The notes below the pieces were generated by a model, which did no database searches, was not told the origin of the DNA, and saw only the letters and a program-made list of their open reading frames with translations. Both the position numbers and the translations under genes were made by a program. From Corynespora cassiicola (Eukaryota > Ascomycota > Dothideomycetes > Pleosporales > Corynesporascaceae): a DNA stretch of 64,000 nucleotides. Shown here in pieces: positions 45,301 through 53,791 of this stretch (the stretch's first letter is position 1; every line of letters begins with the position of its first letter). The DNA is taken from contig JAEUWY010000001.1 in NCBI GenBank assembly GCA_022059125.1, positions 4,402,001 through 4,466,000 on the forward strand, given 5' to 3'.

Positions 45301-45987
45301 ATTTATGGTTTCTGTAATCAGATCCTGTTCCGTCGTACTAGATAAAGGCACTGTTGCTTGCGCTTCAAACCGACGCGGTGGGATGACAACCCGCACCTCA
45401 GTACGACGTTTAGGTGAGGCAAACACGGTATACTGCTCCAGATCTGACGGTGGGTCTGATAGATCATCATCGCTATCTGATAGCAACGACAAGTCGAATT
45501 GAAGTTTCTTTCGAGAATCGTCCTGCGTCTGAACTTTGCCATCTGTTCTCGAAGTTGGGGCAGTCGGGGGGGCAGGACCTTGAGACGAAGGCAACTTCTT
45601 GATGCGACTGGTGGCCGGAGTGGACGAATCTTGCAATGGATCTGGGCTCTCCGTTGAGATCCGGGCATTGTGAGAAGCTGGCTCTGCTCTCAAATCCGTT
45701 CCCAAATGGCGTGGGGTGTCGTACGTCACGGGGGTTGTCGTGACCCCGCTTTCTCGACTCTCCGAAAGTAGAGTCTTTGACGCGTTTTCTGCATCTTTCC
45801 TGTCTCCATTGGTTGTAGTCCGGCTCCGTGTAACTTCTCCAAGTATTCCATCGCTCGTCTCAAGGTTTGCGACGCGTTCTTCTGAGACGCGTTGATCTGT
45901 CCCAGTCGATTCTACAGGGAGCGTTTCGATGTCGTCCTCTTCTTCATCCGAGTCTTGGACGAATCCTCTGAGTCTCCATGCGGACAT
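39337..45987 (-). CDS. mus7: Mus7/Mms22-family replication-fork repair scaffold
   Basis: One uninterrupted frame of more than 2,200 codons. I prefer the ATG at 45987, because MSAWRLRGFVQDSDEEEDD matches the usual Mus7 opening (W-x-x-x-G-(F/Y)-V-x-DSDEE); an in-frame ATG at 46056 would add 23 residues. The N-terminal 900 residues are disordered, Ser/Pro/Arg-rich with acidic patches (DLSLLSDSDDDLSDPPSDLE; VEISDESDTE, a possible SUMO-interacting motif). The remaining C-terminal part is helical and repeat-like, with conserved blocks such as NPLPFRTAQLEGLE, LGPFGTRYPLNFDVTPLKVGTFF and PDLDEFMDVDE. Mus7/Mms22 acts in the Rtt101-Mms1 cullin ligase pathway at damaged replication forks. The absence of introns over 6.6 kb is unusual for the window. 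Confidence 0.9.
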   Translation of the reverse strand: MSAWRLRGFVQDSDEEEDDIETLPVESTGTDQRVSEERVANLETSDGILGEVTRSRTTTNGDRKDAENASKTLLSESRESGVTTTPVTYDTPRHLGTDLRAEPASHNARISTESPDPLQDSSTPATSRIKKLPSSQGPAPPTAPTSRTDGKVQTQDDSRKKLQFDLSLLSDSDDDLSDPPSDLEQYTVFASPKRRTEVRVVIPPRRFEAQATVPLSSTTEQDLITETINRSLRARQPIQLHPYLLEAEKYKRDFQSRGIKPIVRVVSPTRKPAHPDDESQEQEFNPDDESPVNSQQGTEQSTPTDHQVKERVLHQRSIHRRRSISATDKISSPGASSTKRRKLNRPSTQVASTSRGSSTLACNPHHNIWSVPDSPPQSSSPPRLGDGPPPRRLARPFVDTPIANLPTPSNSSIMDAFPPMVETDSDSDDSVTPRVQQPGVTPRRPLEVPSDSPSADSPEEDPGLVRVRKRIKGVLPASYVTFDKLVQQQRRLEASRRANAISPPDKAEPQRGVAQKITRRIDSTRNSESDTRHNDIVEISDESDTEPALPPRSLEDTETVAHNASEMAADLDRRYADDNSDDMVHDRLDLFTLGGVTRKRQRQTKLSESFANTKKSTPFSMDKLNARSAPSHSHAKKRQTGPRRTRHISPPALSILDLDQSPSRSDRPLPQFLRVAMRQARKRPDGGRQSARGKAIRLHTVRDTEDANATLKLWNSGAIRPKPNIKNSRQSHKERQPLTARSDNQQQLLASPIDNPQPEGIGPAFSPDAIPNRPTANASGVRKFRKAPAASKPSQTVVKSSRTTQRFQQPTGHNPLPFRTAQLEGLETEFGNKHREIAFARGLQRVEQQFNFQLPFAQSFRNPQLARFLADDSELPPLPTAEDIEEAQEAQNPEETAAQTPAKRPLRRKPAARRIDVDTREYRQPSEPAVQEVLHDLDVQEVQTFGGENDVLNGLGPFGTRYPLNFDVTPLKVGTFFQSTTFIGSEEFRLALKIGKPDARDLDETTGIFIIQHGNDVLKCGSWNDETYSCISDVVTRLFLPLSETEAGHLQQEPDTRISDVSSFLRSMISYISLKLGFSDSVDRHDFAMRMEQLIESLFKKTLEAYVRDLNQGETRTGHAFIRPMAYLLVLALQCRQISKHTVVDTSTQMRLDNLVKKIARAVITHVVDKAIPELGNFLDKNKMYKERENGIQEDEVLVEGLVICTRVLDSANIKGTSFWGMVNHELSTRIMNANHLRVFESSWASVFTLLPFGEIDSSGILVANQRSSLDNDDWTFVRDALKRLFELYPSTFNKHGFSLNDYVRASLMRCHVLMDKWKWRRCDPMLNTVFDFFGKNGLKLLRREYSKGSAQFLESIVDRPSLDVQQDDSSFHIFLKCLALGLCVMQQVYPEKKIRSIVFRLTPNHGRSYPKEQSLDQESLDALHNHHDLLCTLYWASPSSCRPKVDLLRGLVQHENSHREACRTNVRAWTNLATFQLAAKEPDKSMEPFASWGRDIIQQTLKQYRLAKTEAEDYMVSAQGVDSNDITRVMVQQTMEKNQKQVIATLRDCIAGMDRALECSSDQILSREFLVSSSIVQLLELPHVEDARLIAVIRDTLGILRRHITLRKESPRQHESQDGSEESQDYGDFPDLDEFMDVDEPSAVQAPKQPTFGFIETPLWHLLSNAFGADRTPNENLLMDCIDTWVLVAGCHVSLGDRSWSYYVDSFSKVSWKQLRHTEQTRKFTPYYLSALIAGDSTVYEEHQQDFLSLLMVSLAERESQLRFQYRLLQSIIKADPTQPLFQNLPFVRIGPVESAGFDITADTLRTRRLPLISSILANMRDNFHYAVQNHLQPAEVRRQYTSILQGFMNAMRNNYQQLRQGSTVAGAYVEFVQRVVQFLTQYTSDICAVLPFFTEAVHFPLPATDPKYVVGRLYGYAPKLSAVGASKQLSVFIKTIVQQATADNHHPYLLGQLNTALCGNVAPVADRTSLRNVLLQGIVPVYIESALSSVVTLIVTKPLLQTMTYVAESLVFDLNFDDESSLRSVCNIILSTLHAIIRGTEGLKDDPTLLTQSYVLQGTSLMFDAAGSFMPLLEYICGRVANMSTKSEIAMYLERLGVFILERVNGMNPTDIPSYRGDAHASPPEYSDLLSFSKKDLEASMQTNWTESQGCVFLGHGHARKEVIVDIGSMEEERAGLEGAIKRFHGTLARLYGSAYGIGDGHEHERSFLADLDV

Positions 45988-46215
45988 TGGGACTCGTCGG
46001 CATTTCGTTGAGCACGTTTGGGTGGAAGGTGGCGGAGTGGGTTGCTGCATGTGCATGAACTGGAGACGCGTCGATTTAGCTCCGCGCTAGCACGTTCATC
46101 ACGTGTCGGACAACCGAAGGGCTTAAGCTTAGCTTTGGCTTCATGCACCAGAGATCCTCAACCATCAACTCACCAACCGGTGACGGTATACAATCGCAAG
46201 TCCTCTTTGCGAACG

Positions 46216-46638
46216 ATGGCTGGCAGGATACTTCCAATCGCTCTAGCCGCGGTGGCGGGCGTATCGATCGGGATTGCGACCTTCGATGGAGAGTTTAAAG
46301 AACAGCGGAGAAAGAGGCTCGAGGAAGAATATCAACGGTATATGTTTCACTCACCAGCATGTGTTACATTCACTGACAAGAATAGTGATCTCGCCGCAGT
46401 ATCGTCCTTGAATAGTGAGGGTCCATCCCCAATGTCATCGAGCGCACTTCCTTCACAACAACCTCTTCCCGCCGCACCGACAGAGTCGCAAACGGAATCC
46501 AAGACGTCACGGTTATCATCCATGCTTGGACTATGGGCATGGAAAAAGGACAATCACTCGGAACAGGAATCATCAGCGGTGAAAAATACGCAAGCAGCAC
46601 GAGGGGAAAATATCGAAGAGGGAAAGCGGCAATCATAG
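46216..46638 (+). CDS. Small N-terminally anchored protein, possibly mitochondrial
   Basis: A 140-residue frame from the ATG at 46216. The N-terminus has a hydrophobic helix (ILPIALAAVAGVSIGIATF, residues 5-23) followed at once by a strongly charged helix EFKEQRRKRLEEEYQR. The rest is Ser/Pro/Gln-rich with a conserved-looking LSSMLGLWAWKKDN near residue 105. A short N-terminal TM followed by a basic helix is typical of small mitochondrial inner-membrane proteins, but I cannot name the family. It is divergent from Mus7 and its stop is only 24 bases from the BET4 stop. A GTATAT after CAACG at about 46337 could be a donor, and unspliced reading was preferred because the frame stays open. Confidence 0.55.
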   Translation: MAGRILPIALAAVAGVSIGIATFDGEFKEQRRKRLEEEYQRYMFHSPACVTFTDKNSDLAAVSSLNSEGPSPMSSSALPSQQPLPAAPTESQTESKTSRLSSMLGLWAWKKDNHSEQESSAVKNTQAARGENIEEGKRQS

Positions 46639-46662
46639 CTGTTTTCCTCGTCTCATTACACA

Positions 46663-47855
46663 TTAGATGCTTAATCTCTTCCCGAGCTCCTCCCACCGCC
46701 CTCTGCGCAACGGATCCAGCCTCTTCAGCTCCCCTAGCCACAAACCTAAATCGCTAGTCGTGAAAGCTCGAGTCCCTCCCTCGACCTCCCAATACGCCTC
46801 GGCAAGCATAATGAGCGCCTCGTATATCCACTTGCAGTCTGCCTCATCCTCGAGGATCTCCTTGATATAATCCATTTCGTGCTCGTAGTACTTCTGGCGC
46901 TCACCATTGGTGAGATCGAGCACGACCAGATTCTGCGGTGGGCAGTTTGGTGATAGAGTAGACATGAGATATTGGTGATAAAACCATATCGATTGATCGA
47001 AGGGATCTGTGTTTATGGCTGTGCAGATCAGAGAAAGCTCATCGTTGAGCAGTTGCCGGCGGGCTTTTGCATCCGCATTACGCTCTTCAAGAAGACGGGG
47101 AATCAACTTGCTGCGATTATGCCAAGCAGAGAAATTAGAGAGGTTCATCTTTATCATCTTCGTTGTATACTCGAATTCTGGTTCTGCGAGGCTCTGGTAG
47201 GCTCCTGAAATCTGCGCGAGGCGCTCCAGCTGGGCCACTACAAAGCGTCGGTAGCTCCAAGCGTGAAAGTTGCGACTGTCGGAATGCAACATCTTGCCAA
47301 CTAGCTGCAACTCCCCAGACCAAAGTTTTTGAGCGGTCTCGGAACCCAAGAGCTTTTCGCCCCGACTTAGCAACCAATTTCTATGGTTCCAGATCCAGTA
47401 GCACTTGGGGAATTTGCGCAGCAACACGAATGTCAGCTGGAGGTCACCATTTATGAACTCGTCCGATTGGACTGTTAGTGATCCGTCTGCGTGTGCGGCA
47501 TCGAACAGTGCCTCGAGAACGCGCCGACGGTGGTTCCAGATCGTGTAGTACTCAGGATTCTCATTTAGCAGCTTCGTTATGAGCCCAAGTACTTCGACTG
47601 TATATTGTCGCTCTGCAACCTTCGTGTGGCTCTAAGTTAGCACAGTCCTTGCTGGAAAAGTAAGCGCTCGGTTACTTTTGTGTTCACCAAACCAACGAGG
47701 TCTTTGTATGCAGCGATTTGCTGAAGCTCCTTCTGCCGCGCCTCCTCCGAACGCACGCCCGAAACTGCAGCGCGGGAGACTCCGTGCTACGAGGCTGTCA
47801 GGGAGAACTTGGTTTTATGCGTTTGGGGAGAGTCGTCTCTACTTACACTCGCCAT
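46663..47855 (-). CDS. BET4: Rab geranylgeranyltransferase alpha subunit
   Basis: Three exons: 47847-47855 (only ATG GCG AGT), 47676-47786 and 46663-47631. Introns of 60 nt (GTAAGT donor, GTAG acceptor) and 44 nt (GTAACC donor, TTAG acceptor) are both in phase 0. The 362-residue product starts MASHGVSRAAVSGVRSEEA. Prenyltransferase-alpha (PPTA) repeats are plain: PEYYTIWNHRR, PKCYWIWNHRNWLL, SRNFHAWSYRRFVV, LSNFSAWHNRSKLI and PFDQSIWFYHQYL, each around the N/S-x-x-x-W-x-x-R core. With the beta subunit Bet2 and the Rab escort protein it attaches geranylgeranyl groups to Rab GTPases. Length fits the fungal family, which lacks the animal LRR and Ig-like insertions. Confidence 0.93.
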
Positions 47856-48237
47856 TTCCAGTCAGAGAGATATCTGGTGGGGCAACAACGCGCGGGTGTC
47901 GTTGTCACCTAACTCTTCGGCTCTCGGAGATAAATTTACCCGCCATGATATCACACGTGCGCCCCTTCTGCTCTTGTGCAACTTCATATCAACCTTCCCA
48001 GATGGTTGAAGGTTCTATGACGCCTTCATTCATCTACCGCCCTTCAACAACCTAAGGGTCCGCACATCATTGCTATACTAACCCAGCAGCAATAATCGCA
48101 CAGCAACAGACCGACCCTTGCGTCTTTCTACCTGCCCCATTCTACTTGAGCGACTGGCTTTCGCTCTCCTAGTCTGACTATGCTCGGGATTTAATGGATC
48201 ATTCATCAACCACCAGACAACAGACGCGTGTGTAGAT
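47856..48237. promoter_or_regulatory. Bidirectional promoter between BET4 and the AMA1-like gene
   Basis: A 382-base interval between divergent start codons. No TATA box was found; the plus-strand leader near 48100-48180 is pyrimidine-rich (CTTTCTACCTGCCCC). Confidence 0.45.
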
Positions 48238-50921
48238 ATGATGGATGCGGAGGAGCAAGCCCCCACTGACAACTCTGGCTACGTTACACCCCCACTGTCT
48301 CCATCTAAGACCGACAGTACAGAAGGCTGGCTTTCCCCAAGGACACCAGTTTCACCACGAAAGACTCGGAGCTGCCTATTTCCTCTAGACACCTCGTCCG
48401 ACTTCCTCGTTCCATCTCCTCCTGTTTCTCCCTCGAAGTCCAATGCCGCCCCTCGTCTCGGCAGACCTCACTTATCAGACTCCTCTGCTCCAGATTGGCG
48501 CCCAGCATTACCACGTTTCTCAGACGATGATTCTTTACTTGAACGTGATACGAGGAGTTGGGATGGCGCACCACTCCATCGATCCATTTCTTTCGTTCCA
48601 TCAAATGATCATGCTTCACCAGGTTCGGAGGCGCACATCAGCGACGCCCTATCTGATTCTGATACTGGCGAACTGGAAATACGAGCACACTCAGACACTG
48701 TCCGCAAATATAACCCACCAGTAGAGCATGACCGGGCTCCCCTCCGCCATTCAAGCTCACCCTTGAGGCCAAGCCAATGGGTGACGCGAGGCGGGCTGCT
48801 GTCACCCCCGCGCATGCAAACTCGGACACCAGATCGTTTCATCTCTTCCCGTCGTCCCCCGTATTGCACCAGAGAAAGCTTTGAGCTAAACAAGCCACAA
48901 GAGCGTATTACAGCTGAGCGGAGAATAGCTTGCGGTGGCGTCGCTAGTGTAGACCCTTTTAGCCGGCGGGTTCGAAGAAGCTCGAGACTGAGCGACGAAC
49001 TCCGCAATTTGCGAGAAACACATTCAGTTATTGTGGGACGAGCTAACTTCAATCGCCGTATCGCTCAATTAAGCCTTCGTCGCAGCTCAGTCCCTCCAGG
49101 ACCTCGTCAAATCAGCGCTGGTGCAGTCTGGAATGTTGGTGGATCATCTGCCGTGAGCGACACAGTAATCGGAGTACCTAATGGACGAGGTGGGATGCTC
49201 GGAAGCGGGACGAATGCACCACTTTACAAGTCTAGGTTCCTGAATCGACACGACCCGGATGCAGAGCTCGAGGCATACGAACGGCGCCTTGCATTAGCAC
49301 TCGACGTGGATCAAACAAACAAGATTCTAGAGCACTCGGCCACACCCAGTAATTCTGCCTCACCCGGCACCCCATCGTCACATTTCGGGCACGCAACGCC
49401 TGTCTGGAAGGACAACCAGTGGACTAGCGAGGGTGTCATCACGCGTTTGTTCCTAGGCTGCTTCTTTGAAAGGGCGATATTATACTAACGTCGCCGTGAA
49501 GATTATAAGCGGACATGTCCGGATTCACGAAAGCCTGTGCCGATCTTGCCATTTAGATATGTTCAAGATCACGAGGTCATGGTTTTGGGTTAACATGAAT
49601 CACAGTCTTGGATGCACCCCAGCTGCGGGACGACTTTTACTGTACCCTGCTAGCGTACTCGTATACGGCCAACTGCCTTGCCGTAGGGCTCGGTAACTTT
49701 GTCCACCTTTGGTCTGAGCGGAAGGGTGTGGACACCCCAGAAGCCCTCAATTCTGCAGCCCAAACGACAAGTACCGACGTGCAGCATGTCACATCACTAT
49801 CGTTCTCGTCCGCTAATGGCGGTCAAGCCGTCCTTGCAGTAGGGCGAGCTGATGGCCGCATCGCACTCTGGAGCCCCTTTGACTCAGAACCACGCTTTGA
49901 TGCCACTCAGCCCAAGCCAATCTCATGTGTATCATTCAGGCCGACGACTGTGAAACGCCGTTCAATACGAGACGGGGCCCTGGAAGTACGCACGGAGGAA
50001 CTCCTCATCGGGGATGAAGCAGGGCACATCTACTTCTACAGCGTGGAATGGCCGTCAGAGACTGACAGCGCGCTGTTTGGCTGGCACGGCGCCATGACCT
50101 TGCTCGCGCGCATGACCATTCACATACAGCAGATCTGCGGGCTGTCCTGGTCTGCCGACGGCGAGATGTTTGCCAGCGGCGGAAACGACAACTCGTGCTA
50201 CCTCTTCGAGACCAAGAAAGTGCTCAGCGACCGCGGCAACAGCGCCACGGAGCCCTCGACAACCCTCGACGTCCACTATGGGCCCGCGGGCGAGAGCATC
50301 TACGCCGTGACCCCCAGCCGCGGCCCGGTCCTCGCCGTCTCGCCAGACCAATGCAAGCACAAGTGGGAGCTCCACGCTGCGGTAAAGGCAATCGCCTTTT
50401 GCCCCTGGCAGCGCGGCCTCCTCGCCATCGGTGGCGGCTCAAACGACCGCTGCATTCACTTCTACCACACCGTCTCCGGCGCCTGCCTCGCCACCATCGA
50501 CTGTGCCGCCCAGGTCACGAGCCTCGTCTGGAGCCACTCCAGGAGGGAAATCGCTGCTACGTTTGGCTTCGCACAGCCAGAGCATCCGTACAGGGTCGCC
50601 GTCTTTGCTTGGCCCTCTTGCGAGCAGATCGTCGCTATCCCCTGGTACGACGAGAATAGGGCCCTGTATGCCGTCGCGTATCCTGGTGGGCCGGACTGCG
50701 AGGCGGCTGCGAGGGGGCGGAACCGGGATGGAGCTTGGTGGAAGAGAGGGGGAGAGGAGGGCTGCATTGTAGTGGCTTCGAGCGATTCGGCGATTAGGTT
50801 CCACGAGATTTGGTCGGACGGCAGGAGGGGTGTCGGGGCTCGGGCGGGCTTGCTGGGCGGCAGCGATATTCTGGAGGGTCTGCATGGGATTGAAAAGGAT
50901 GGGGAGCAGTCGATTCGGTGA
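48238..50921 (+). CDS. AMA1: Cdc20/Fizzy-family APC/C activator, AMA1-like (meiotic)
   Basis: Three exons: 48238-49432, 49502-49556 and 49604-50921, total 855 residues. Intron 1 is canonical (GTGTCA donor, perfect TACTAAC branch, GTGAAG acceptor); intron 2 appears to be AT-AC. The N-terminus has many S/T-P sites (TPPLSPSK, SPRTPVSPRKT, SPPVSPSK), suggesting CDK control. A C-box, DRFISSR, sits at residues 199-205. The segment GAVWNVGGSSAVSDT precedes the WD40 propeller, which opens KPVPILPFRVLDAPQLRDD and has seven-blade features such as VTSLSFSS, CVSFRPTT, ICGLSWSADGEMFASGGND and AIAFCPWQRGLLAIGGG. The chain ends in Ile-Arg (QSIR), the IR tail by which activators dock on the APC/C. The leader and GAVWNVGG point to the AMA1 branch rather than Cdc20 or Cdh1. 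Confidence 0.9.
49557..49603 (+). other. Apparent AT-AC intron in the AMA1-like gene
   Basis: The 47 bases begin ATATGTTC and end GAATCAC. Removing them joins AG to A and produces PFRVLDAPQL, the invariant entry to the Cdc20-family WD40 domain. Every GT-AG choice I tried here shifts the frame or stops. ATATGT is the common donor GTATGT with its first G changed to A, and the 3' C is the compensating change; TTAAC about 10 bases upstream can serve as branch site. Confidence 0.65.
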
Positions 50922-51339
50922 CTGACTAGCGCTGGTGTCAGGGTAGGGATGGTAGGTGTCTAGGCAAGTTGCTTTCCTAGGCGTAAGTAGCCGTGCATTC
51001 TCTCAAAGTCTAACAACGGGACCGATTCCACATGACGTCGATGAGGAATTCATAGACCCTTAAAAGCACCAGGGTCACAATTGCGGGGGAGACGTTCACG
51101 TGAAGTCGAAATGTAAAATTTTGAAGATACACCTTCATACACTTGGAATCAGAACCGTGTATAATGCAATTGCTTTGTTTAAGAAACAACTGCCCCACCG
51201 AGCAGTCCTTGGTATGAGTTATAAAATGCCCATGCCCAGAAACCCGGAGTTTTCATTCAGATGGAGTCCCACACCTAGTTTTCGAGCCGACGCCAAAGGA
51301 TCATATCGCCGAATTCATGCACTCGTGTCATGACATCCC
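50922..51339. other. Intergenic between convergent genes
   Basis: 418 bases holding the 3' UTRs of the AMA1-like and eS6 genes. Nothing else recognised. Confidence 0.45.
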
Positions 51340-52190
51340 CTAGTGCTTCATGGAAGAAGCCCTCCTCTTCCTGGCCTCGTCGTGGGCGGACTTGGCCTCG
51401 TTGATGCGCTTGTGGAGGATCTGGGCGTACTCGTTCTGTATGCGATTGTCAGAATTGCGCCTGGCGATTCCATTGTGTAGGGGGGTCAACTTACGGCAGC
51501 ATCCTTGGAAGCCTCCGCACGACGGCGCTTGAGCGCAATGCGGTGACGCTTGTGCTGGAGACGCTGGGGAGTGACCAGACGCTGGATCTTGGGAGCCTTG
51601 GTGTAGGGCTTCTTGCCCTCACCCTTGGGCTGAACCTCGCGGCGGATGACGAACTTGCGAACCTATAACAAACATTGGAATCAGACTCAACCCTTTGCAA
51701 AGAGGATTGGCGAAGAAGCTATGAGGAAACTCACATCATCTTCCTTGCTGAGACCGAAGAAACGGCGGATCTTGGTAGCACGCTTGGGACCGAGGCGCTT
51801 GGGGTGGACAACGTCGGTGACACCGGGGATGTCGCTGTCGCCCTTCTTGACGATGGAGAGGGCGAGGACGGACAGGTCCATACCGACGATGCAGCCACGA
51901 ACCGACTTCCTCTTGCGCTCACCGGTGCGGCGGGGGCGGTAGCAGGAGTGGCCCTTGCCGAGGAGGAGGGAGACACGGGTAGGGTGCATGACACCCTGCT
52001 TCATCGGGAAACCCTGCTTGTCGTTGCCGCCGGTGATCTTGAAGATGTAGCCCTTGAACTCATCGCCAACGCTGTCGCCCGGAACTTCCTGGCCCATGCG
52101 GCGGTCCATGAAGACGCGCAGCTTGCGCTCATCTTCGATCTCGATCAGCTTCTGCGTGCCATTGTTGGGGTAGGAAACGTTGAGCTTCAT
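51340..52190 (-). CDS. RPS6: 40S ribosomal protein eS6
   Basis: Three exons: 51735-52190, 51495-51662 and 51340-51435, with introns of 72 nt (GTGAGT donor, TATAG acceptor) and 59 nt (GTAAGT donor, TACAG acceptor), both in phase 0. The product is 239 residues, the usual length. It starts [20 protein letters not shown] and has the highly conserved [39 protein letters not shown] and [20 protein letters not shown]. The C-terminal helix ends [12 protein letters not shown], with RRASS as the conserved phosphorylation site for AGC kinases downstream of TOR. It is part of the small subunit near the mRNA path. I chose the ATG at 52190; reading further upstream gives an unrelated leader. Confidence 0.96.
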
Positions 52191-52944
52191 CTTGACGGCG
52201 GTGTCGTCGAGACGGTGTGGTGTTGCTGCAACGTTAGTAAATTGTCGAGGTTGGCTCGAAGTTGAAGATGCTCCACGCTGAATTTTGCGCACCTCGCTTA
52301 GCGGGCGAGCGAGCTGCCGGCAAAATGTTCCGCCGTAGCCTGTGGTCCGTGCACTGTGTTCCTAGGTTACTCAAATGCGACGGCCAGCCTTACAACGCGA
52401 CAGCCTCATGTCCTACGAGTTGACAGCAAAACATTTCAGAGATTGCAGCCTTTTCGAACCAATTTTGCAGGCAATTCTCAGCTATCCCATCGAAGTTTCA
52501 GCCTACTCCTATATCTAGTCTACCTTTCCCCGCATAGGGACCCCAATCCGGCTCTGGACCCACCCTTCGACTATGGCCCTTTGTCACGTTCACTTGTTTT
52601 GAAAATCGCTCGATGTGACCGCATTGATCTTCACGCAATGTTTTGTCATATATTTCGACTGGAATACCCAGCTCCGCTCGCGGCGCGTAGGGTTGATTGA
52701 TCGATCATATGTATGTTGGTGGTTATAACCACCAAATGCTCCCCTATGCATATCCGTGGAGCTGCACAACACCGCAGAATCCATATCCATGATTAAAACC
52801 ATATCCTCCGGGGAATCATCCTATCGAGGCCCTAAACCATCAACGCCAAAACATGTGAGGACTGCGCGCGTGCACAGCAATGCTTTTATCAATAATACAA
52901 AAGGAAAAGGAAAAGGAAAATAGTAACGCGGAACCTGACACAGC
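52191..52944. other. Intergenic: eS6 promoter and calcipressin 3' flank
   Basis: About 750 bases. The right end has a short AAAAGG repeat (52899-52919). I saw no clear TATA box and no snoRNA-like box C/D pair that I would defend. Confidence 0.4.
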
Positions 52945-53791
52945 TCAATGCATAAACTCAACAGGTGGTCGAGCAGTCGCAGTAGTCTTGCCCTGTGCCT
53001 TTTGCTGAGCGATAGGCCCCTCGATGCCCTCCATGCGGTCCGTTGGCGTTAACGCGATCGGGCTCTCAGTGGTATCCTCAACCGCAATAGCAGGGAGGTT
53101 TGGGCTGTCACCGTGGTCTTCTGGGTGGTAGACGATGGTCGAGCTTCCGGTTCGCCTCCTAGAGATGGCAGGGCTAAACTCTGAGTTGATGTCTGTGGGC
53201 GAGGGGCATTCACGGCTGTCGGCGTGCAGCCGGGCAAGCGCCACCGCCAGATCCTCGGCATGCACAATCTTGTTTGGCGCCTCCTCGTTTTGCATCTCCC
53301 AGCCCATGGGCGGCGAGGGAGGTGGGGAGATAAAGAAGAGCTTATCGGACCGGGGGAGCGGCAAGTGCTGGTCGCTGGGGTTGAGAGGCGTCTGCAGTCC
53401 GAAATACACCCGGATGCGACAGCCCATGAGTTGTTCGCCGTCGAGCGTTTGGCGGATGGTAATGGCAGACTCGACCTCGAAGAAAGAGACGACAATACGG
53501 CGGAATGACTTGAGTGGCGCCCAGGTGTGTATCGCGGCGTGCTGGTTGATTGTCTCGCGGATCTGGACGAGGTTGGAAGGCTCGAAGATTTCAGGCTCGA
53601 CGAGATTCTATTCCATAGCGTTAGCTTTGTCAAAGAAGGGGTTTTTGGGCAATACATACGGTTATGATGAGGGTATTCGAAGGTGGTGAGGGCTGGACAA
53701 GAGGTGGCAAGTCGGAAAGGTCCAGCGATAGCGATGACTTGTTTCGCGACGACGCTCGCGAGCGCTGCGGGGAGGGGATGGTGGCAGACAT
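52945..53791 (-). CDS. rcnA: Calcipressin (regulator of calcineurin)
   Basis: Two exons, 53660-53791 and 52945-53607, around a 52-nt phase-0 intron (GTATGT donor, AATAG acceptor), encoding 264 residues from MSATIPSPQRSRASSRN. The RRM-like fold runs from about residue 38 to 120 (NTLIITNLVEPEIFEP, FRRIVVSFFEVESAITIRQ, MGCRIRVYFG). The calcipressin signature FFISPPPSPPMGWE is at residues 135-148; its Ser-Pro sites are phosphorylated in homologues to switch activity. Downstream, LPAIAVEDTT is the likely calcineurin-docking PxIxIT-type segment. The protein binds and tunes calcineurin in calcium stress signalling. The gene symbol follows Aspergillus usage. Confidence 0.92.

Noticed and set aside
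49561..49605. Canonical GT-AG intron 2 in the AMA1-like gene
   Set aside because: It shifts the frame and meets a stop soon after; it also destroys the VLDAPQL motif.
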